43,653 nt of DNA from positions 1 through 43,653 of IMG/VR virus record IMGVR_UViG_3300043438_001489; one strand, given 5' to 3'. Position 1 is the first letter of the stretch. Each line of letters starts with the position of its first letter. The notes beneath the pieces are model-generated. The model worked only from the letters and a program-made list of their open reading frames with translations. It was not told the origin of the DNA and did no database searches. Positions 1 to 5,931 of the stretch are shown here, piece by piece. Both the position numbers and the translations under genes were made by a program. The DNA is from a virus.

Positions 1-70
1 TAGTCTTCGTGTAGTATTACTATCGATGCCCACACCCATAGTCATAGATAGTAATACTACACGAAGACTA
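1..70. repeat. 24-bp terminal inverted repeat (fold-back), probably an assembly or amplification artefact
   Basis: Bases 1-24 are the exact reverse complement of bases 47-70, with a 22-base spacer. In the second copy of this region at the right end (43528 onward) the sequence left of the shared part is different and reads as normal helicase coding sequence. The first 22 bases are therefore not part of the continuous genome as read from the other end. They look like a snap-back join, as arises in amplified or chimeric DNA. A true hairpin end is the less likely alternative. Confidence 0.85.
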
Positions 71-148
71 GAGTTATGGTCTTGGAATTCAGCCTGAATC
101 CTGGAACGGTCCGATTGCGATGTAGAACCGTCCAGGATTTCAGCCCGA
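23..148. repeat. 126-bp terminal direct repeat, left copy
   Basis: Identical to 43528-43653. Base 22 differs from base 43527, which marks the edge. The helicase reading frame continues correctly through the repeat, so the two copies are the same locus read twice. This supports a circular map of 43,505 bp. A physical short terminal repeat cannot be excluded from the sequence alone, and the length is close to that expected from a de Bruijn graph overlap. Confidence 0.9.
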
Positions 149-1266
149 ACACCTTGCTTGGCAAGTTCGCGTTGCAGCCATGCTAGTGTGGCTCGAAACG
201 AAGAAGCAACTACAACCTTGGAAGGATTAGGGGAAACGTGTCCAGGGTCCATATAGCCTCGTTCTTCGAGCCATTCTGCAAACCACTCGAACTTTGAACT
301 GGAGAATGAATCTCCAATGATGCCAGGCTCGTCCCAGCCAGAACTAATCGCATACTGGCGGGCACGAATTGCGTAAGTAGCCGGAGAAATAGGCGAACTA
401 CCACCCTGACTATTTAAATACTCACGCAAATAGTTGAAGTAGTGTGTACGTTGAGACTTATCCATGTCTAACACAACGTTAATGTATTGCTTAGGCGGAC
501 GACCAGCCTGAATCTCAGCCTTGGTGCGCCGCATAAGGTACAAACTGTCTCTGTTAATCCATTCGACGGGGTTGCGCAGGCTGACAGGTACCACAAGGTC
601 TTTAGTGCGGCCACCTGGTAGGCGAATGGTGCGAGATTCCATGTTGAAGTTGGTAAACATCCAATGTTGATGGGACTTGTACACTTCAGGGAACAGGAAC
701 TTGAGTGTGCCGTAACGGTTCTCTAGTTTGGAACGGTCAGGGGTACCTGACACTGCAAGGCGTAAAGCCTTGGGGTCTGTCTTTAGATTTGATAGACCAC
801 GCCAGAATTGTGTGTACTGGTATCGTTGATCGGTTGCAGTAGGAAGAACCCTGTGAGACTCGTCAATGACAATAGCAGTATAAGTAGGGGTAAATAGGTT
901 CGGAACCCTTGGTTTGCCCCCTGGAGCGACTGAAAGAGCGTCATGGTTAGCAACAACAATAGCAGGAGCCACAACATTAGTAATGCGGTCATTCTTTTTC
1001 TCAGCACTTCCTGACGTTAAGTCATACACGTTGACATGGGTGGGCACAAACTTCTCGATGTGACCCTGCAGCCAAGTAGTCTTAGCAGGAAACTTGGGCG
1101 CAAGTATAAGAGTAACACCGTCATCGAAAGCATTGTTGGCTTCTAGTGCAGCCAAAGACATTAGAGTCTTGCCGGAGCCAGGCTGGTCAGCCAGTAACAC
1201 TCGGCGTTTCTCTGTGATGAAGTTCACAGCAATCTTCTGTGAATCCCACAGCATTTCATAAATCAA
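23..1266 (-). CDS. SNF2/superfamily 2 DNA helicase, N-terminal and central part (continues at the right end)
   Basis: ATP-dependent DNA translocase/helicase of the SNF2-like superfamily 2, probably acting in phage DNA replication or recombination. Reading from a TTG at 1266 there is a Walker A motif DQPGSGKT (residues 27-34), a Walker B box DESH (135-138) and motif III SGTP (173-176). The C-terminal RecA lobe lies at 43275-43653. Joined through the terminal repeat, the protein is 498 residues. The TTG start overlaps the stop of the methyltransferase-like gene by two bases and has a GAGGAG ribosome binding site nine bases upstream. An ATG at 1254 is the alternative start. Bases 1-22 are not genuine coding sequence. 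The family is clear; the exact role is inferred from its neighbours, a nuclease, an SSB-like protein and a primase. Confidence 0.9.
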
Positions 1267-1793
1267 GTGACTCGACTCCTCACAAGTTGTTTCATAATAA
1301 TTTGCTTAGGCAAGAGTTTGTAGCAGTAGTAACTGCTACTAAAGGTAACCCTATTGCTAACCCTGCCATCCTGTTGGATAAACTCTATACGTTTGTCAAA
1401 CATTAGCATCTGCAGGTCTTTCTCGGCAAACAACTGCTTTGGCGCAGCATCGTTTAGCCAGGTATTAGACATGATCAAGGCAAATGGTTTATCAAACGAT
1501 AATGCCCGTTCAAAGATTTTACGCTTATTAGTGAACGGTGGGTTGGATACTATAATGTCCCAGTTTTCTGGCTCATATGAGTAGAAGTCTTTTCCATCTG
1601 CTATGTGTGAATGCACAACTTCATTGGTTAATGAGATTTGCTTAACGAATTCACTGTCTGTGGTGTCAAAGGGGCACCAGACAATAGAATCTTTAGGGAT
1701 ATACTCAAGTATCGGAGTTACTCCGTATGCCGGCGTGTAGCATTCATCATTTGAACCACCAGAATAAAGCAAATTAGAACTGTCGTAAATCAT
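1263..1793 (-). CDS. putative small N6-adenine methyltransferase-like protein
   Basis: 176 residues. The motif NPPF (residues 84-87), preceded by WDIIVS, matches motif IV of N6-adenine DNA or RNA methyltransferases. WCPFD (39-43) sits where the S-adenosylmethionine loop (motif I) is expected, but it lacks the usual glycine pattern. The protein is short for a complete methyltransferase and has no visible target-recognition domain. It could modify phage DNA against restriction, modify a host RNA, or be inactive. The ATG at 1793 overlaps the upstream stop (TAATG) and has GGAG seven bases before it, so it is translationally coupled within the left operon. The call rests on NPPF and the Rossmann-like pattern only. 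Confidence 0.6.
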   Translation of the reverse strand: MIYDSSNLLYSGGSNDECYTPAYGVTPILEYIPKDSIVWCPFDTTDSEFVKQISLTNEVVHSHIADGKDFYSYEPENWDIIVSNPPFTNKRKIFERALSFDKPFALIMSNTWLNDAAPKQLFAEKDLQMLMFDKRIEFIQQDGRVSNRVTFSSSYYCYKLLPKQIIMKQLVRSRVT

Positions 1794-2110
1794 TAAGCGT
1801 CTCCTCGAACAAAAGCATCAATGTCTTCAAACACTGCATAAGTTTTAAACCACTCAGCAAGGTCCTCTAAAGTACCAAGCCTACTCTTAAACGCTTCACT
1901 ACCATTGTATGTCAAAGTTATGACATATCTGGCTGTGTCAATCTTAAGCGGCATGATTTGTAGAATCACCATGTAAGGGTCAGCGTTAGGGTTTTGTGAA
2001 GTTGCTTTGCCAATAAACATGTGAGGCATGCCAGAGAGGGGTCGAAACCCCAACTCTGACACAACTCGCATGGCCTCGGAAGAGAGTGGCGGAATGTTAT
2101 TCTTTTGCAC
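1793..2110 (-). CDS. hypothetical protein, 105 residues
   Basis: Not recognised. A soluble alpha/beta-looking protein without Cys clusters, membrane segments or known motifs. A longer reading frame exists upstream, but it lies inside the WhiB gene. The GTG at 2110 has AAGGAGAGA seven bases upstream and is the better start. It overlaps the WhiB stop by about 14 bases, and the gene ends in a TAATG overlap with the methyltransferase-like gene, so the three genes are coupled. Confidence 0.7.
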   Translation of the reverse strand: MQKNNIPPLSSEAMRVVSELGFRPLSGMPHMFIGKATSQNPNADPYMVILQIMPLKIDTARYVITLTYNGSEAFKSRLGTLEDLAEWFKTYAVFEDIDAFVRGDA

Positions 2111-2495
2111 GATCTCTCTCCTTTTTCCGAGCCTTTTGGAATCGATTATACGATTTGGCACGAAGAATCTTGCGTTCACCAGCAGACAAACCACCCCACA
2201 CCCCATCAGGGATGTTGAAACGCATCGCATGTTCAGCACACTGCATCATGACAGGACAAGTTTTGCACAACTGTTTAGCATGTTGCACATCACCCACATT
2301 CTCCATCTCAGCAAAGAAAGCATCAGGGTAAGACTCGCAAGGAGCATTACCTAACTCTTCCTGGATACGTTCAAGTAAGGCTATGTGAGATTGTTGCTCA
2401 GCATAAGAACCAAGCAACCCCTCAAAGTCATAGACCTTACTTACATCGACACCCTCGAGGGTGTTCACTGTCGTTTTTGCTTTGTCCAGACCCAT
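2097..2495 (-). CDS. whiB: WhiB-family iron-sulfur transcription regulator
   Basis: 132 residues from the ATG at 2495. The four conserved cysteines C53, C77, C80 and C86 (C-x2-C-x5-C in the last three) that bind a [4Fe-4S] cluster are present. They are followed by the GVWGG turn (98-102) and a basic C-terminal tail, the standard WhiB layout. WhiB proteins act with the sigma factor of actinobacterial RNA polymerase and are confined to actinobacteria and their phages, so this gene is the strongest host clue in the window. A GGAG lies six bases before the second possible ATG (2495). The first ATG (2507) has no ribosome binding site. The upstream gene overlaps by 59 bases. It probably alters host or phage transcription early in infection. 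Confidence 0.93.
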   Translation of the reverse strand: MGLDKAKTTVNTLEGVDVSKVYDFEGLLGSYAEQQSHIALLERIQEELGNAPCESYPDAFFAEMENVGDVQHAKQLCKTCPVMMQCAEHAMRFNIPDGVWGGLSAGERKILRAKSYNRFQKARKKERDRAKE

Positions 2496-2775
2496 CGGTT
2501 TCTCCATCTACTAAGTAAGCCTTAGCCGCACCCTCAAGTAGGATGAAGTCCAAGTCGTATTCTTCACTAATTGCCCGCATAGACTTCTCTACACCGCGAA
2601 ACAGGCGAAGTAGCAAAGCCGGGTCAGTAACATCCTTACGGATACTGACATGAGCATGCATCTCATCCTCAGGAACATAATACGACAACTCAATACTAAT
2701 CGCCTTGGAATCATGCTTTTGGTCAAGTTTAGTTGACAGGTTGTACTTATTATCTTTTTTCTTTAGTCTAGGCAT
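2437..2775 (-). CDS. hypothetical protein, 112 residues
   Basis: Not recognised. It has a basic N-terminus (MPRLKKKDNKYN), then an alternating strand and helix pattern, and a Ser/Asp-rich tail ending CRCK. The ATG at 2775 is chosen because the longer frame would lie inside the next gene upstream. The chosen start overlaps that gene's stop by eight bases and has GAGAG upstream. The tail overlaps WhiB in another frame. Confidence 0.65.
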   Translation of the reverse strand: MPRLKKKDNKYNLSTKLDQKHDSKAISIELSYYVPEDEMHAHVSIRKDVTDPALLLRLFRGVEKSMRAISEEYDLDFILLEGAAKAYLVDGETDGSGQSKNDSEHPRGCRCK

Positions 2776-3064
2776 TAGACTCTCTCTGATCAGGCGCTTC
2801 ATGAAGCGCATCTTGTGCGATGCCGGTAGTGCACATCGCATAAACGTCGAACATACCATCGGAACGGCTACGAACGACAATCTTAATAGGAGCATTCAAA
2901 CGTTTAACCTGAATGCGTAAACCACTGTTACTGTTCTTGGATGGGGTAGGCAGCATAATCCACCTGCCGGGGTTAGCCATCAAGGCTTCAATAACAGCAT
3001 TGTACTTAGATGTATACTTCCTGGGCGGGACATCCGCCCAGACAATCTCAATATCAGATTTCAT
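2768..3064 (-). CDS. hypothetical protein, 98 residues
   Basis: Not recognised. The middle (ALMANPGRWIMLPTPSKN) and the strand-rich part after it resemble a small protein that could bind nucleic acid, but no family can be named. The ATG follows directly on the upstream stop, with GAGAGG six bases before it. It is a member of the tightly packed left operon. Confidence 0.65.
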   Translation of the reverse strand: MKSDIEIVWADVPPRKYTSKYNAVIEALMANPGRWIMLPTPSKNSNSGLRIQVKRLNAPIKIVVRSRSDGMFDVYAMCTTGIAQDALHEAPDQRESNA

Positions 3065-3259
3065 TTAGTTCCTCTCTGTGAACGGTTTTATTGTGCGAGC
3101 AGATAAAAACAACTCAACATCTGAGCGTTTGTATCTAATGGTGGCAGCATTACTACCCCCAAACTTGATGTAACGTGGCCCCATGTTGCGACTACGCCAC
3201 TTTTGTAACGTGTTAAGGGACACGCCACAAATGTCGGCAACCTGTGCCGAAGTTAACAT
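3065..3259 (-). CDS. small helix-turn-helix DNA-binding protein (MerR/excisionase-like)
   Basis: 64 residues. MLTSAQVADICGVSLNTLQK is a typical winged-helix beginning of the AlpA/excisionase/MerR group, followed by RSRNMGPRYIKF and an RYKRSDVELFL ending, the usual pattern for this group. Such proteins bind DNA as excisionases or small regulators. No integrase is seen in the window, so a regulatory role is more likely. The ATG at 3259 is used. A TTG at 3274 has a better placed GGAG and would add five residues. The longer frame to 3361 lies inside the upstream gene. Confidence 0.8.
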   Translation of the reverse strand: MLTSAQVADICGVSLNTLQKWRSRNMGPRYIKFGGSNAATIRYKRSDVELFLSARTIKPFTERN

Positions 3260-3266
3260 TTCTTCA

Positions 3267-3494
3267 CTAGACAATAACACTCCAATGCTGTCCGTCATCC
3301 ATAGATATGGCAGACGCGGTCTGAATACCATCCACCTCAGTGATGCGGCTAATAACCACATTGTCTAAGGTTGCGGCGTTCTCAATGAAGTTACCCTTGT
3401 AAGCACGCATGAACTCTTCGTCAGCAACGAAGTAGTTATCCGTATCGGTAACCTTGTAGAACTTGTGAACACTATAACTAATTACGGTCGTCAT
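3267..3494 (-). CDS. hypothetical protein, 75 residues
   Basis: Not recognised. A small mostly beta-looking soluble protein (MTTVISYSVHKFYKV at the start). The ATG at 3494 overlaps the end of the upstream 45-residue gene by 17 bases, and GAGAG lies eight bases before it. No Cys cluster or membrane segment. Confidence 0.6.
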   Translation of the reverse strand: MTTVISYSVHKFYKVTDTDNYFVADEEFMRAYKGNFIENAATLDNVVISRITEVDGIQTASAISMDDGQHWSVIV

Positions 3495-3615
3495 CTAATT
3501 GACTCTCTTTCCATCTCTCATAGTCGTCATCACAACGACAGGATAAAGATCGGCACGTGTCGCACCCATCTGCTTGTTCTTCTTCTGTGAAGTCATCCCA
3601 ATCAGCCTCCCGCAT
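3478..3615 (-). CDS. tiny acidic Cys-containing protein, 45 residues
   Basis: Starts MREADWDDFTEEEQADGCDT and has four cysteines in a C-x2-C, then C-x-C arrangement (GCDTCRSLSCRC), which could bind a zinc ion. It is strongly acidic. The ATG at 3615 has GGGAG seven bases upstream and overlaps the preceding gene by 14 bases. The longer frame from 3672 lacks such a site. Function unknown; small acidic phage proteins often inhibit host enzymes, but nothing here shows this. Confidence 0.6.
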   Translation of the reverse strand: MREADWDDFTEEEQADGCDTCRSLSCRCDDDYERWKESQLDDDRN

Positions 3616-3820
3616 ACTGAATCTCCCAACCTGTAAGGTCAGAGCCATTAGCAAGGTCAGCAGCAAAGGCAAATCGTTCAGACTCAGGCATCTGAGCCAG
3701 GAACTCTAACTGACGCACAGTTACCTTAGAGTCGTGTAGGACGATAAGACTGCCTACCCCATACTCTCCGGATTCGGATACCCAAACTCCATGAACAATT
3801 GTATTTAAACTTGTAGCCAT
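3602..3820 (-). CDS. hypothetical protein, 72 residues
   Basis: Not recognised. Strand-rich first half, helical second half (SERFAFAADLANGSDLTGWE). Its start is coupled to the previous gene by a TAATG overlap at 3818-3822. Confidence 0.6.
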   Translation of the reverse strand: MATSLNTIVHGVWVSESGEYGVGSLIVLHDSKVTVRQLEFLAQMPESERFAFAADLANGSDLTGWEIQYAGG

Positions 3821-3966
3821 TACTCAACACGCCCCTCAACAATAGACAAAGCCATCCACAAGCCATCAAGATAGCCGCGACCATAACTCTGCAAGTCGTT
3901 TGACGCAACCTTTTCAGCCTTTTTTATCTCGTCCATAAGGGTGGACACATTTGGTATTTCACTCAT
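3820..3966 (-). CDS. tiny hypothetical protein, 48 residues
   Basis: Reading frame from the ATG at 3966 to the TAA at 3820. It begins MSEIPNVSTLMDEIKKAEKV and continues with a helical GRGYLDGLWMALSIVEGRVE. It fills the gap between two neighbours exactly, with TAATG overlaps at both ends, which is the main support that it is real. Function unknown. Confidence 0.65.
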   Translation of the reverse strand: MSEIPNVSTLMDEIKKAEKVASNDLQSYGRGYLDGLWMALSIVEGRVE

Positions 3967-4208
3967 TAACTAATCACCTCGATTATCTTATTGTTTGTTT
4001 CAATTTGGGCTTTTAAATCTTCCAACGCCCAAAGCCTACCAGTATGGTATGACAATTGGTCCATCTCATCAGGTAAGTTCTGTGACTTCTCCTGAATTCT
4101 AATCAAAGCCAACTTATCTTCCTGTGCTTTAATAAGTTGACTAATCTGGCTCAATACCAGATGACGATCGAAACTACCTTGCCAATGATTAGACATTGTC
4201 ATTGCCAT
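3966..4208 (-). CDS. hypothetical coiled-coil protein, 80 residues
   Basis: Mostly helical, with a heptad-like pattern (QISQLIKAQEDKLALIRIQE), so a small coiled coil is likely. AAGGAG lies seven bases before the ATG at 4208. Overlaps its upstream neighbour by 20 bases and its downstream neighbour through TAATG. No family recognised. Confidence 0.65.
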   Translation of the reverse strand: MAMTMSNHWQGSFDRHLVLSQISQLIKAQEDKLALIRIQEKSQNLPDEMDQLSYHTGRLWALEDLKAQIETNNKIIEVIS

Positions 4209-4332
4209 TTGCTATCTCCTTAATCTCTACCAATAATCGACCTGCTTCATTCCATTCGGCCTGGTCAGGGACAGTATCCCCACCACCAAAGAAAATAGAC
4301 CACACAAGAGCCTGTGCATTCTCGTCTTCCAT
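4189..4332 (-). CDS. tiny hypothetical protein, 47 residues
   Basis: Frame from the ATG at 4332 to the TAA at 4189. It begins MEDENAQALVWSIFFGGGDT and continues with an amphipathic helix. It is acidic. GGAGAAGTA precedes the start, and the start overlaps the upstream stop. Its last codons carry the ribosome binding site of the next gene. Function unknown. Confidence 0.62.
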   Translation of the reverse strand: MEDENAQALVWSIFFGGGDTVPDQAEWNEAGRLLVEIKEIANGNDNV

Positions 4333-4496
4333 TACTTCTCCTTTTTAATCAGGGCGATAATCCACTTCTTCTTGAGAACCGCCGGTCGCCCAAAATCCAA
4401 CTCTTTCTCAAGGATTTTAATAATACGCTCACGCTCAAGCAACCTCCCTGTGTTAAACGCAATACTAGTCAATGAACCTGGTTTGCCATCAATCAA
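4332..4496 (-). CDS. tiny basic protein, 54 residues, first gene of the left operon
   Basis: Frame from a TTG at 4496 to the TAA at 4332. The C-terminal half is basic and helical (VLKKKWIIALIKKEK). The TTG has GGAG six bases upstream and no ATG is available. It is the promoter-proximal member of the left operon that then runs leftward through the contig ends. No clear promoter was found upstream. Function unknown. Confidence 0.55.
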   Translation of the reverse strand: MIDGKPGSLTSIAFNTGRLLERERIIKILEKELDFGRPAVLKKKWIIALIKKEK

Positions 4497-4544
4497 CTTT
4501 TTCTCCAATCGTCAATAATCACTAATCCACTCAAAGGTGAAAGT

Positions 4545-4599
4545 AAAAAAAAGTGGTTGAGCGTAAGGAGAAAGGGGGGAAATCCCTACGCTCAACCAC
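4545..4599 (-). terminator. intrinsic terminator after the amidotransferase gene
   Basis: A 13-bp perfect stem, 4553-4565 (GTGGTTGAGCGTA) with 4587-4599 (TACGCTCAACCAC), and a 21-base loop. On the minus strand the stem is followed at once by eight T residues (plus-strand A run 4545-4552). It lies between the amidotransferase stop at 4695 and the start of the left operon at 4496, so it separates two transcription units. The minus-strand loop carries six C residues. Confidence 0.85.
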
Positions 4600-4648
4600 A
4601 CATCCACCAAGTAAACCCAACCATGAGAAAAAACCTTGGTGAACAATA

Positions 4649-4688
4649 CCCCTGAGCAGCGGAGTTGATAAGGAGGCCAACTCAGGGG
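4649..4688 (-). promoter_or_regulatory. mutually exclusive stem-loops at the 3' end of the amidotransferase transcript
   Basis: CCCCTGAG (4649-4656) pairs with CTCAGGGG (4681-4688). GAGTTG (4662-4667) pairs with CAACTC (4678-4683). Both use bases 4681-4683, so only one can form fully. The minus-strand loop contains CTCCTTATCAACTCC, which is complementary to the ribosome binding region of the amidotransferase leader (5840-5848) and the amidoligase leader (7626-7634). A riboregulatory role is inference. Confidence 0.5.
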
Positions 4689-4694
4689 GTAAAA

Positions 4695-5834
4695 CTAGAA
4701 CAACTCGCAACTATCCTCAATACGCTCAGTAACCTTAGCGTCTGAATATAGTGTGCCATCAGCCAAAACAATACCGTAATCGACTAGGTCATAGTCATCA
4801 AGGTAAGAGTTAAAGGCGTTCAGGTCGTCCTCATAATCTTCATACTTGTACCCGTTATAGTACGCGTATTGTAGGTGTTTAGGGTTAGTAGACATCGTAC
4901 CCTTAACCCTGTATGCGATGTAGTAGTGAGGTTCACCTTTAACCTCAGCACCAAGGAAGTCGGTCTTTTTATCACCGCTTGACTTACCTACCGCATAGTT
5001 CCAATAGTCATCATCAAACTCATCGTCATAACCACCAAAGCCAGATGTCGGACTGTCATACCAAGAGTTACCGGTCGCCTTAGCACCAGAAGTCTGGTGA
5101 CGATAGTAACCATAGTTGTAACCGCCACCGATATGCTTAGACTTACCAAGCGTACTCATCTCGGTAATCACACCATCAACAACCTTAAGGTATGTGTACT
5201 GTTCGACATGAGTAATCAGGTCAGGCATAAGGTCTAACTTGATAAGTACCTGCCATAGCAAGGCTTCTGTCGATGCGAAGATAAACGAACCGTCCTCGAC
5301 TTGACAGATAACCATAGGCGAATGCTCAAGACGAGCCAGGTGCAACACACCTTGGTCGTCATGGCGTAACCATGCGATAGCCGCATCACCATCTAACTCT
5401 TGCAACGACTCAAGGTTGTTAGCATGCTCCTCAATGAGAGCAGGGATAACAGCAGTATCCACATCAAACTTGATGCGACTACTGAGAATCGATCTGACAT
5501 AGTTATGGTTATAGATAACACCATTATGGACGAGAGCAATATTACTGCTAGGTGACATAACAGGATGATTGTTACGATTGTCCTCTGTCGAACCATGCGT
5601 AGCCAACCTAGTATGAACAATACCAACATTAACTGTTTTGGGTACGCCTTTGAGTGCTAATCCACTCCCGGGGGTCGCACCCTTATGAACACCAGACATT
5701 CCGTCAGGTGTATGCCAAGCAATACCGCTTGCCATACCACCACGCGACTCCAACGCTGTAAGTAACGCATTAGACAATTCACGCGGTCGAATCTTTGAAC
5801 CTTTAGACAAACTAAAACCACCAATACCACACAT
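4695..5834 (-). CDS. class II glutamine amidotransferase (Ntn-hydrolase glutaminase)
   Basis: 379 residues. Cys2, which becomes the N-terminal nucleophile after Met removal, is followed by the family residues in order: RGGMASG (31-37), HTRLATHGS with R76 and H80, NHPV (89-92), the oxyanion HNG (103-105) and DTAVIP with D126. This is a full glutaminase domain that releases ammonia from glutamine. The C-terminal 150 residues are Gly/Tyr/Asp-rich (GGGYNYGYY and following) and match no synthetase or sugar isomerase domain, so the acceptor is not defined here. Its upstream neighbour is an amidoligase, which makes a two-protein amide-forming system the best reading. AAGGAG lies ten bases before the ATG, and the start is fixed by the need for Cys2. 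A stem-loop separates the two genes. Confidence 0.92.
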   Translation of the reverse strand: MCGIGGFSLSKGSKIRPRELSNALLTALESRGGMASGIAWHTPDGMSGVHKGATPGSGLALKGVPKTVNVGIVHTRLATHGSTEDNRNNHPVMSPSSNIALVHNGVIYNHNYVRSILSSRIKFDVDTAVIPALIEEHANNLESLQELDGDAAIAWLRHDDQGVLHLARLEHSPMVICQVEDGSFIFASTEALLWQVLIKLDLMPDLITHVEQYTYLKVVDGVITEMSTLGKSKHIGGGYNYGYYRHQTSGAKATGNSWYDSPTSGFGGYDDEFDDDYWNYAVGKSSGDKKTDFLGAEVKGEPHYYIAYRVKGTMSTNPKHLQYAYYNGYKYEDYEDDLNAFNSYLDDYDLVDYGIVLADGTLYSDAKVTERIEDSCELF

Positions 5835-5869
5835 AGGGCATCAACTCCTTATTGTTATTTAATTAGAAT

Positions 5870-5918
5870 GTTAAGGGTGTGAGTGAGTTGGGGGGACATT
5901 GGCACTCACACCCTTAAC
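5870..5918 (-). promoter_or_regulatory. long stem-loop between amidoligase and amidotransferase genes
   Basis: A 16-bp perfect stem, GTTAAGGGTGTGAGTG (5870-5885) with 5903-5918, and a 17-base loop carrying six C residues on the minus strand. Unlike the terminator at 4545 there is no U tract after it, so it may be a transcript processing or stability element or a partial terminator that sets the ratio of the two proteins. Confidence 0.65.
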
Positions 5919-5931
5919 AAGTATTTACCGA

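Noticed and set aside
1-70. Hairpin telomere of a linear genome
   Set aside because: The other end carries the same locus in normal context and the helicase reads through, so a circular or permuted map explains the data better.
3065-3259. Excisionase and therefore a temperate phage
   Set aside because: The HTH protein resembles excisionases, but no integrase, attachment repeat or CI-type repressor switch was found, so lysogeny is not supported.
3726-3908. 60-codon minus frame in the small gene array
   Set aside because: It overlaps two better supported frames (3602-3820 and 3820-3966) that have coupled starts and stops.
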